Shown here: positions 1-5,524 of the stretch, piece by piece
Layout: each line of letters starts with the position of its first letter
Position numbering within the stretch: position 1 is the first letter of the stretch
Position numbers and translations under genes: made by a program
Origin: Tannerella sp.
GTDB taxonomy: Bacteria > Bacteroidota > Bacteroidia > Bacteroidales > Tannerellaceae
Assembly (NCBI GenBank): GCA_031271245.1
Contig: JAISWC010000242.1
Coordinates: forward strand, 1 to 5,524
Reading direction: 5' to 3'
Length of the DNA stretch: 5,524 bases
Notes under the pieces: model-generated
What the model was told of the DNA's origin: nothing
What the model saw: the letters and a program-made list of their open reading frames with translations, nothing else
The model's database searches: none

Positions 1-1
1 G

Positions 2-586
2 TCGTACGTCGAAGGCGAAGAAAACAAAACGCCCGAGCAAATCGTGCACGACCTCATCGACATCGTCAGCAAAAACGGCAACCTGCTCCTCAACATCGGC
101 CCCAAAGCCGACGGCACTATCACCGGCGAACAGAAATCTATACTCCTCTCCATCGGCAAATGGCTTAAAGTAAACGGCAACGCCATATACGAATCCCGGT
201 GCTGGAAAAAATTCGGCGAAGGTCAGACCGAATCCACCAAAGGTTCCTTTACCGACAACACCGCCACAGCCTACACCACGCAAGACATCCGCTTTACCGA
301 CAAAGGCAACGATTTCTACGCCATCGTCCTGAACTGGGACGACAGGGGCGTCACCGTCAAATCGCTCGACAACGACGCCATTGCCGACGCCCAAATATTG
401 AAGGTGCAGATGCTCGGATCGGACGAAGACATCGCATGGACAAAAACGGACGAAGGGCTGAAACTCTCCTTCCCCAAAACAAAACCCTGCGAATACGCCT
501 GGACATTCAAAATCAGCTTCGACAAACCGGTCGGCGAAAACCTGCCCTCCGAAGCATCCGACGAAGTGGCGAAACACGGTTCGTAA
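2..586 (+). CDS. Alpha-L-fucosidase (GH29 family), C-terminal part; 5' end outside window
   Basis: The frame is open from the window edge (first full codon at position 2) to TAA at 584-586, giving 194 visible residues. The GTG at 44 is internal, since coding similarity continues upstream of it. The stretch LIDIVSKNGNLLLNIGPKADG at about visible residues 18-38, followed by an IGKWLKVNGNAIYES segment, is the signature of the end of the GH29 barrel. A beta-rich C-terminal domain follows (DIRFTDKGNDFYAIVLNW, about residues 94-111). GH29 enzymes cleave terminal alpha-L-fucose from glycans by a retaining mechanism. The nucleophile Asp and acid/base Glu lie upstream, so activity cannot be judged here, and neither can the signal peptide. 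The gene converges on the minus-strand PUL operon and has its own terminator at 727-755. Third codon positions are markedly G/C-rich compared with that operon. The family call is from remembered motifs; a GH29-related enzyme of another specificity is a small possibility. Confidence 0.9.
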   Translation, partial: SYVEGEENKTPEQIVHDLIDIVSKNGNLLLNIGPKADGTITGEQKSILLSIGKWLKVNGNAIYESRCWKKFGEGQTESTKGSFTDNTATAYTTQDIRFTDKGNDFYAIVLNWDDRGVTVKSLDNDAIADAQILKVQMLGSDEDIAWTKTDEGLKLSFPKTKPCEYAWTFKISFDKPVGENLPSEASDEVAKHGS

Positions 587-726
587 GATTTTAACGGAAC
601 ATAATTGTTTTTCGACGAAATCAACTTTTGTTACACCCCACCCGTGGGAATGCAGCTTTATTAACCGTATGCTTCAACTCACGGACAGATCTGTTACACT
701 TCCGACCAATCCCGGACTCTCCGGCG

Positions 727-755
727 AACCGACCCTCTGTGCGGGTCGGTTTTCT
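727..755 (+). terminator. Rho-independent terminator after the fucosidase gene
   Basis: A perfect 9-bp inverted repeat is present: AACCGACCC at 727-735 and GGGTCGGTT at 743-751, with a 7-nt loop at 736-742. TTCT follows at 752-755, so with the last two stem bases the T-rich tail reads TTTTCT. There is no T-run on the other strand next to this stem, so the orientation is plus. It lies about 140 nt after the fucosidase stop codon, giving a long 3' untranslated region or possibly ending a separate small transcript. The U-tract is short, so strength is uncertain. Confidence 0.75.
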
Positions 756-812
756 AAAAATCCAGGGAAGGTTTCCGGCGTGCCCGGAAGAGGTGACGGC
801 GGAGTCTGGGAT
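756..812 (-). terminator. Candidate terminator of the minus-strand operon (branched stem)
   Basis: Read on the minus strand from 812 to 756, ATCCCAG (812-806) can pair with CTGGAT (765-760) with one bulged C. The interior holds a second hairpin, TTCCGG (789-784) with CCGGAA (778-773) around a 5-nt loop. The outer stem runs directly into TTTTT (760-756). This starts about 16 nt after the oxidoreductase stop codon and abuts the plus-strand terminator, as expected between convergent genes. The long interior and bulge make it weaker than a simple terminator, so the call is tentative. Confidence 0.4.
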
Positions 813-827
813 TAATCTGCCTCCATA

Positions 828-2177
828 TCATTCGGGAACAATTCCCTGATGGCGCCGGATCAGTTTCTTTATATCATTTACATTGACGGAGGCAGGAGTT
901 GTGTTATTCATGAATGCCAGCGCAGCTGCCGCCCCTGCTGCCTGCCCCATTCCCATGCAGGAAGCCTGTACCCGCAGCGCTGAGTTGGCTAAGCGGTCGC
1001 TGCTGACGCAACGTCCGGCAACAATGAGATTTTTGCTTTTTTGGGGAATCAGCGCGCGTAACGGGATTGTGGCTACTTTTCCTTCTGCAAGATGACGGGG
1101 TTTAACTCCTTCTTCAACATGCAAATCAATCGGGTAGTAAGACCAGGACAGCGCGTCGTCGAACAGGCGGCCGGATACGTAATCGTCGTGCGTGATCCGA
1201 TAGAGACCATCAATACGATAAGTTTCCCTGACGGCTGTTTCGGGTTGCATCTTTACGACAGATGCTTTTTCACATCCGGGAAGCGTCTTTACAAAACGAA
1301 TAATGCGCAACAGCGATGCCCTTCCGTCAATATTCGCTAATGTATGGGAGACGGAAGTCGTTGAATCCGCATTCAATACATGCTGCGGGACGCCTCCACC
1401 CTTCGCCCTGAGCGTTCCGAGAATGCTGTGAAGAACATCCGTCTTCTGTAAACGACCGTCCTGCAACGCTTTTTTATAATGATCCTCCAATATGGCGGCG
1501 TCCAGTGTCTTGAGATCATATCCTCCCAATTCAAAAATGAGAGAGCCGGGCTGTGTTTCTGCTTCTCTTAAAACCCGATATCCGGCTATTGACGTGACTG
1601 ATGCGTTTCCGGTACAGTCAATCAACTGATTGCAAACAATCCGGCAATGCGTTCCTTTTCCTGCTACATCTATTGCCCATGAATTGCTGCTTCGTTGAAT
1701 TTTCACGGGCGTTTCGTAGTATCTGATATTCACTCCGGCCTGTAAACACTTTTCTTCGGCAAGAAGCGTATACAGGGGGATGCTGATGTGTATCTGATGT
1801 TTCGGATGGTTTTTCCCGAAAGGAACGGTAAAGTCGGGCAGCGCATCGCCGTTCATGGCGACGGTTTCCGAAACCAGTTCCCAGCCGATGCCGGCAATAA
1901 TCTGTTTACCCCATGCGTGAAACAGTCCGGGAAATGAAACTCCTCCCGCAGTCATCGTGCCTCCCAGGCGGCTGCCGTTTTCTACTAATATTGTCCGGCA
2001 ACCGGCGCGGGCAGTCTGAATCGCGGCAACTACGCCGGCCGTGCCTCCGCCAACGATCAGCACATCGGTTTCGATTTGTCGGACGCCGGCGCTGCTCTTT
2101 CCCAGACACGGACTTTCCGGCAATGAGGCCCCCACTGCAAGCAGGCCTAATTTTTTCAGGGCAATCCTTCTCTTCAT
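828..2177 (-). CDS. Tat-type secreted FAD-dependent oxidoreductase (FAD_oxidored family)
   Basis: This is a 449-residue protein starting at ATG 2177; an in-frame TTG one codon upstream is the less likely start. The N-terminus MKRRIALKKLGLLAVGASL has a twin-arginine-like motif (RR at 3-4) and a short hydrophobic stretch, suggesting Tat export of a folded flavoprotein to the periplasm. DVLIVGGGTAGVVAA (about 38-52) contains the GxGxxG dinucleotide-binding motif, with Glu66 in ILVEN placed to bind the FAD ribose. RLGGTMTAGGV (70-80) follows. RETYRIDG (317-324) and the C-terminal run GRCVSSDRLANSALRVQASC (388-407), then GMGQAAGAAAALA, match the conserved end of the FAD_oxidored (PF12831-type) family. 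The length is normal and the domain looks complete. Substrate is unknown; family members are annotated only generally. Its ATG overlaps the TGA of the upstream lipoprotein gene by one base, so it is very likely translated as the last gene of the SusD operon. A role in oxidising a sugar or aglycone is inference from context only. Confidence 0.9.
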   Translation of the reverse strand: MKRRIALKKLGLLAVGASLPESPCLGKSSAGVRQIETDVLIVGGGTAGVVAAIQTARAGCRTILVENGSRLGGTMTAGGVSFPGLFHAWGKQIIAGIGWELVSETVAMNGDALPDFTVPFGKNHPKHQIHISIPLYTLLAEEKCLQAGVNIRYYETPVKIQRSSNSWAIDVAGKGTHCRIVCNQLIDCTGNASVTSIAGYRVLREAETQPGSLIFELGGYDLKTLDAAILEDHYKKALQDGRLQKTDVLHSILGTLRAKGGGVPQHVLNADSTTSVSHTLANIDGRASLLRIIRFVKTLPGCEKASVVKMQPETAVRETYRIDGLYRITHDDYVSGRLFDDALSWSYYPIDLHVEEGVKPRHLAEGKVATIPLRALIPQKSKNLIVAGRCVSSDRLANSALRVQASCMGMGQAAGAAAALAFMNNTTPASVNVNDIKKLIRRHQGIVPE

Positions 2178-2179
2178 CA
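2175..2179 (-). promoter_or_regulatory. TGATG stop/start overlap (translational coupling)
   Basis: On the minus strand the sequence reads TGATG: the TGA stop of the DUF4998 lipoprotein gene (2179-2177) shares its A with the ATG of the oxidoreductase gene (2177-2175). No Shine-Dalgarno-like sequence is apparent just upstream, where the DNA is AT-rich (ATCATATATTGATG). Re-initiation by the terminating ribosome is the simplest reading. The overlap also decides the oxidoreductase start in favour of this ATG over the TTG at 2180. Confidence 0.7.
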
Positions 2180-3277
2180 ATATATGATTTGGCTGTATAT
2201 TTCTATTTCGTAAAGCCTCACCTGACTGTATGTATAATACCTGACCCTGGTAGTGAGAACGGGAGCGAACGAGGCTCCGTACAGCGGATCGGCATTTCCC
2301 GTAACCGTATGCACATCCACCCAGCCGTCATTGACCCATGCCTGAAGTTTAAGGCTGGGTACGGGATTGTTATAACCTCCGGCGCCATTCCATGTTTTAA
2401 ACCCGTTGACGGTATATTCTCCCTGCAAGTCTATTTCGAGCCAGTGATCTCCTGCGGCAGTCGAAACCCAGCGGGGAGCGCTGGTGGCATAATTGCCATC
2501 AACCGCATTGGCAGGGTGTTGTGTTGCATTGGCAGGATCAAGAATATCGCTGGCGGATACCGGTTTGCTCAGGGCTACATTGATGGTTTTCACGATGGGC
2601 ATCCGTACCGGGGCGGCGCTGAAGGTATCTATGGCGGCAGGTTCGGGCAGATATAAGGTCCGGTAGGCAACACCTTTGGTAACATCCAAGCCGGTCAGAG
2701 TCATGGAGGTATCCGGCCTGGGATAGAAGACGGTTTCCATTTTGCCGTCCGTAGCGGTATATGTGAGTTCTATGCCTGTTTCTCCTTCCGCAGCTTCGGT
2801 CCACGTAACGATTATGTCTCCACTGTCGTTCCATTCGGTTTTTCTTACCGCCCTGTTGCTTAATCCTTCGACATACCGGTCTCCATATACCCTCCCAAAG
2901 GCCTCTGTGGCGACCGACTGCCGGCCGGCGCCGTCAAAAGTCATCAGTTCGAAACTGTAACTTCCTTCCGGAATGGCTTCGATATATACGTCCTTTCTTT
3001 TCCCTGTTTCGTCCGGCGTTATACCGGTCTCCACGTAATTTCGCCGGTTGTTCCAGTAAACTTTCATGTCTGTCACTTTCGGGTCGGAACTCATCCGGCA
3101 ACTGACGATCAGGCGGCCGTTCCCCGGATACAGAACGACGGAATCCGCTTTGCCGGGATATATTTTATCCGCTTCCGGAATCAGGCCGGAATAATAGCGG
3201 TCCATCGGCGAACATCCTGTTTGCATGATGAATATTAACAGGATAATCCATTGATTAATATATTCTCTTTTTTTCAT
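2177..3277 (-). CDS. DUF4998 lipoprotein with C-terminal F5/8 type C (discoidin) domain
   Basis: This is a complete 366-residue protein starting at ATG 3277. The N-terminus has a hydrophobic stretch (WIILLIFIM, 10-18) followed by QTGC with Cys22 as the probable lipidated residue; Gln at -3 is not classical. Residues of about 26-220 resemble DUF4998: an acidic start (MDRYYSGLIPEADKIYPGK), then DSVVLYPGNGRLIVS and SSDPKVTDMKVYWNN, with Ig/fibronectin-like beta character. Residues of about 232-360 form an F5/8 type C-like module (NVALSKPVSASD, NAVDGNYATSAPRWVS, HWLEIDLQGEYTVNGFKTW), a beta-sandwich fold that often binds carbohydrate. The gene lies 15 nt after the DUF4959 lipoprotein gene and is coupled to the oxidoreductase gene. 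It is most likely a surface or outer-membrane glycan-binding accessory of the SusC/D system. Ligand and surface exposure are inference. Confidence 0.85.
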   Translation of the reverse strand: MKKREYINQWIILLIFIMQTGCSPMDRYYSGLIPEADKIYPGKADSVVLYPGNGRLIVSCRMSSDPKVTDMKVYWNNRRNYVETGITPDETGKRKDVYIEAIPEGSYSFELMTFDGAGRQSVATEAFGRVYGDRYVEGLSNRAVRKTEWNDSGDIIVTWTEAAEGETGIELTYTATDGKMETVFYPRPDTSMTLTGLDVTKGVAYRTLYLPEPAAIDTFSAAPVRMPIVKTINVALSKPVSASDILDPANATQHPANAVDGNYATSAPRWVSTAAGDHWLEIDLQGEYTVNGFKTWNGAGGYNNPVPSLKLQAWVNDGWVDVHTVTGNADPLYGASFAPVLTTRVRYYTYSQVRLYEIEIYSQIIY

Positions 3278-3292
3278 TTGATAAAAATTTAT

Positions 3293-4483
3293 TTATTCAA
3301 CAATGCTTCCCCAAAACGTCAGTTCGGCGATGGATATATAGGTAACATTTCCCCACGTTTCCACCGTGTTCCATCTGTAATATCTGTAAGAGGGCGTGGT
3401 GAGGGGGACGTCGAAATCTTCGCCTACCCTTGCCAGTTCTATATCTTCGTTGGCGTTAGTGCCGAGCGGCAGGCCTGACGGTTTGACGGACGTCCATGCG
3501 TCAATTTTTGTCCAGCTATCCCAGCCGCCTTCGGGGTCGGGATAATTACTTCCCCAGAGTTCAAAAATCTTCGGATTTCCGGCAGTCCAGTAAGTTCGTT
3601 CACGCTGGTAGAGTTTGAATCTGCTCAGGCGGACGGGATAACCCGTGTCAAATGAAAAATGCTGCGGCATGCCCGAATTGGGCGTTGTGTGGAAACAGTC
3701 GTTGTTGTAGCTGATGTCGTTGTTCCACACGCGCTCGATAACGAGCGTGGGGGCGCCGGAATGTGCCTGCCAGACGTCGCCCGGAAGTTTCAGCGCCTGA
3801 AACTTCGTTTTCGGTATTTCCAATTCGAAAAGGGGCTTGAACGTCTCCGTCAGCGTATCGGAAAGATTGCCCCAGCGGTCTCTGACATATACGCCGAAGC
3901 GTACGGGAATGGTATCGAAACCGCGTACGGAGAAGTTTCCTTCCGGAAATCTGGTGTAATAATCGTAAGCCGGTTTCCACGAACCGGTGGAATCAACGCA
4001 AAGTACCTGAAATACCAGGTTATCTTCGTTTTCATTGCGAAAACCGACGTTTATGCCTCCGAAAGTCTCATTCACCGTCAGGCTCCGGAAAGCGGCAATA
4101 TATGGCGGCGTCAAGGTTGTGATCTTTATGGGTGTGGGATCTGAGATGATCTCGCCTTTCGCAACGGCATAAAGCGTTACGTCATATTCGCCTTCCCTGG
4201 CAAATCCTTCGATGACAAGATTGTCTTTGTACAGCGATGATTTCACTTCTCGTTTCACTCCCTCCGCGAACTCGTATTCGGCTTTTACATACAGCAGGTC
4301 GGCCGAGAGAGGGACGCTGAACGTTATTTTTGCTCCTCCCGGCAAACTCTCGACGGCATAGCCGGTTACGGGGAGCGGCTTTTCACCAGCGCTCAGGGGA
4401 GAGTTGATCTCCTCCCGACACGAAGCGAAGCATATCAAATGTATGAAAATGATACATTTTTTTAATGCGGATATTGTTTTCAT
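3293..4483 (-). CDS. DUF4959/DUF5126/DUF5000 lipoprotein, SusE-position accessory
   Basis: This is a complete 396-residue protein starting at ATG 4483, with a strong ribosome-binding site upstream. A lipoprotein signal ends in FASC with Cys22 lipidated, followed at once by REE. Acidic residues just after the cysteine resemble the surface-export signal described for Bacteroidota lipoproteins. By recalled family patterns, residues of about 24-125 are DUF4959-like (LPVTGYAVESLPGGAKITFSV) and about 126-220 DUF5126-like (FGGINVGFRNENEDNLVFQV, RDRWGNLSDT). About 235-393 are DUF5000-like, a discoidin-type beta-sandwich (NNDISYNNDCFHT, PQHFSFDTGYPVRLSRFKLY, PKIFELWGSN, TYISIAELTFWG). It sits 39 nt after the SusD-like gene, the position usually taken by SusE/SusF-type glycan-binding proteins. 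No catalytic motif is seen. It probably binds the target glycan at the cell surface; the ligand is unknown. Confidence 0.87.
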   Translation of the reverse strand: MKTISALKKCIIFIHLICFASCREEINSPLSAGEKPLPVTGYAVESLPGGAKITFSVPLSADLLYVKAEYEFAEGVKREVKSSLYKDNLVIEGFAREGEYDVTLYAVAKGEIISDPTPIKITTLTPPYIAAFRSLTVNETFGGINVGFRNENEDNLVFQVLCVDSTGSWKPAYDYYTRFPEGNFSVRGFDTIPVRFGVYVRDRWGNLSDTLTETFKPLFELEIPKTKFQALKLPGDVWQAHSGAPTLVIERVWNNDISYNNDCFHTTPNSGMPQHFSFDTGYPVRLSRFKLYQRERTYWTAGNPKIFELWGSNYPDPEGGWDSWTKIDAWTSVKPSGLPLGTNANEDIELARVGEDFDVPLTTPSYRYYRWNTVETWGNVTYISIAELTFWGSIVE

Positions 4484-4490
4484 ATTTAAT

Positions 4491-4497
4491 CTCCTTT
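4491..4497 (-). promoter_or_regulatory. Canonical Shine-Dalgarno sequence before the DUF4959 gene
   Basis: The minus strand reads AAAGGAG at 4497-4491, 7 nt before the ATG at 4483-4481. This is a textbook Shine-Dalgarno match and spacing. Bacteroidota generally initiate translation with little or no Shine-Dalgarno pairing, and the next two genes downstream in this operon show none. The site supports the chosen start and may raise translation of this lipoprotein relative to its neighbours. Confidence 0.65.
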
Positions 4498-4522
4498 AAT
4501 TAATTGTCCATAAAATACATAT

Positions 4523-5524
4523 TTACCAGCCGGGATTCTGTTTCAGATTGCGGTTGACCAGCAGGGAACGTTCCTTTATCGGCCAGAAATAATCCCTTAA
4601 AGCAAAGGTCTGCGTGAAAAGGGTAGCGGGCCGGTAATACGCTTCCGCTTCTTTTTGCTGAACGTTCCATCCCTGAACGTTGGCGTTGAGTTCGTCCTGC
4701 GCGGCAAGCCACCGGCGTAAATCCCAGTAACGTTCGCCTTCGAAGGCGAGTTCTACGGAACGTTCCTGCCGGATAATTGCACGGAGGCCTTCCTTTGAAA
4801 AGGGTTTGTCCGGATTGTTTTTCGAAAATTCCACCCATGATTCCCTCACGCCTTTCAGGCCTGCCCTGTCACGCACCATGTCTATCCGGCGGAAAACATC
4901 GTCGCCGGGGCCGTTCGCTTCATTCAATGCTTCCGCATAGAGAAGGTACAGGTTGGAGAGCCGCATGACAGGCCACGAATACCATTCGGTAACGATGTCG
5001 TTGGCCTGGATAATGTTTTCGTAATGTACAAGTTTCTTGGGATAATAACCCGTTACCGAATATCCTTCAAGATTGATGACGCCGGCCGGCTGTCCCAGTT
5101 TCCCGCGAACATCCCAGGTGTTGAGGTCGTCGTATTTTCCCTGTCCGTACCATTTCCCGCCATCAAAGCCCAGGGAGGCGTAAAAGCGGTCTTCCCTGTC
5201 GAAGTTTAAGGCGGCGGTTGTATAGCCGCTGATCAGGTTGTATTTGTCGGCTTCGCCGGCTGTGCGCAAACCAAAGCGACCGTTATAGTCCCACGTTTTG
5301 TCCTCGTTGATGGGAAGGCCGTTTTTCGTATAAAACATTTGCGCCATCTTCAGCGTCGGGGCGATAACTCCCAGGTAACTTGTGCCTCCTGCATTGTTGG
5401 GATCCAGGCCTCGTGGCGTGAAATATCGCTGCTGGCCAGCTTCCATCCTACTGTTGGAATTTCCCCAGATGATTTCGGGATTCCAGCGCTCGCATACGGC
5501 ATTCCGCAGGCTCAGCTGTATGAC
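4523..5524 (-). CDS. SusD/RagB-family nutrient-binding lipoprotein, C-terminal part; 5' end outside window
   Basis: The frame is open from the window edge at 5524 to TAA at 4525-4523, giving 333 visible residues. The ATG at 5446 is internal, because the codons before it (LRNAVCERWNPEIIWGNSNS) are typical SusD sequence. The RagB/SusD C-terminal domain is clear: WPVMRLSNLYLLYAEALNEA (visible 184-203), a helix with IRQERSVELAFEGERYWDLR (251-270), and the terminal DYFWPIKERSLLVNRNL ending in QNPGW. SusD proteins are outer-membrane lipoproteins that cap the SusC TonB-dependent transporter and bind the incoming glycan. The N-terminal TPR region and lipobox lie outside the window, as presumably does the susC homologue that normally precedes susD. 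The C-terminus looks intact with no frameshift. Substrate cannot be read from the sequence; the family call is secure. Confidence 0.95.
   Translation of the reverse strand, partial: VIQLSLRNAVCERWNPEIIWGNSNSRMEAGQQRYFTPRGLDPNNAGGTSYLGVIAPTLKMAQMFYTKNGLPINEDKTWDYNGRFGLRTAGEADKYNLISGYTTAALNFDREDRFYASLGFDGGKWYGQGKYDDLNTWDVRGKLGQPAGVINLEGYSVTGYYPKKLVHYENIIQANDIVTEWYSWPVMRLSNLYLLYAEALNEANGPGDDVFRRIDMVRDRAGLKGVRESWVEFSKNNPDKPFSKEGLRAIIRQERSVELAFEGERYWDLRRWLAAQDELNANVQGWNVQQKEAEAYYRPATLFTQTFALRDYFWPIKERSLLVNRNLKQNPGW

Noticed and set aside
199..594. Plus-strand frame of 131 codons inside the fucosidase gene
   Set aside because: The product is a low-complexity Arg/His-rich string produced by reading the fucosidase codons in another frame.
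316..624. Minus-strand frame of 102 codons over the fucosidase 3' end
   Set aside because: Antisense shadow of a strongly supported gene with no family resemblance.
628..849. Plus-strand frame of 73 codons in the intergenic region
   Set aside because: It starts at TTG, runs straight through the terminator hairpin at 727-755 and into the end of the oxidoreductase gene, and resembles no known protein.
1913..2656. Long open frame on the plus strand (247 codons) antisense to the oxidoreductase and DUF4998 genes
   Set aside because: It lies across the junction of two well-supported minus-strand genes, has no recognisable domain, and its product is rich in Arg, Gly and Ile in the manner of a shadow frame.
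3659..4144. Plus-strand frame of 161 codons antisense to the DUF4959 gene
   Set aside because: It is fully contained in a gene with a clear lipoprotein signal and domain order; no start signal or recognisable domain was seen.
4500..4838. Minus-strand frame of 112 codons overlapping the end of the SusD-like gene
   Set aside because: It overlaps the highly conserved SusD C-terminus in another frame and gives an Arg-rich, non-family product.
5444..5446. ATG as a possible start of the SusD-like gene
   Set aside because: The same frame stays open to the window edge and the upstream codons encode typical SusD sequence, so this is an internal methionine.
1..5524. CRISPR arrays, tRNA or rRNA genes, insertion sequences
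   Set aside because: No regularly spaced repeats, cloverleaf-like sequence, rRNA-like stretch, transposase frame or terminal inverted repeats were seen on reading both strands.

Overview
The window looks like part of a polysaccharide utilisation locus (PUL) from a member of the Bacteroidota, probably Bacteroidales. The main evidence is a SusD/RagB-family lipoprotein gene followed by lipoprotein genes of the DUF4959/DUF5000 and DUF4998 type, a set known almost only from that phylum. The junctions are AT-rich and base composition is moderate. I cannot name a genus.

Layout. Positions 2-586 (+) hold the 3' end of a GH29-type alpha-L-fucosidase gene that begins before the window. Positions 587-827 are a short non-coding stretch between convergent genes; it carries a clear hairpin terminator for the plus strand (727-755) and a weaker candidate for the minus strand (756-812). 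From 5524 down to 828, all on the minus strand, lies one tightly packed gene set read in this order: the C-terminal 333 residues of a SusD-like protein (5524-4523, 5' end outside the window), a DUF4959/DUF5126/DUF5000 lipoprotein (4483-3293), a DUF4998 plus F5/8 type C lipoprotein (3277-2177), and a Tat-type secreted FAD-dependent oxidoreductase (2177-828). The junctions are 39 nt, 15 nt and a 1-nt TGATG overlap, so this is very probably one operon. A SusC-type TonB-dependent transporter gene is expected just beyond position 5524, but it is not seen.

How the genes may work together (inference): SusD and the two accessory lipoproteins would capture a glycan at the cell surface and pass it to the missing SusC transporter. 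The flavoenzyme would then oxidise or reduce a sugar or a linked group in the periplasm. The fucosidase would release terminal fucose, if it belongs to the same locus at all; its opposite orientation and clearly GC-richer third codon positions leave that open. The least ordinary item is the exported flavoenzyme as the last, translationally coupled gene of a SusD operon. The rest is a recognisable PUL architecture.
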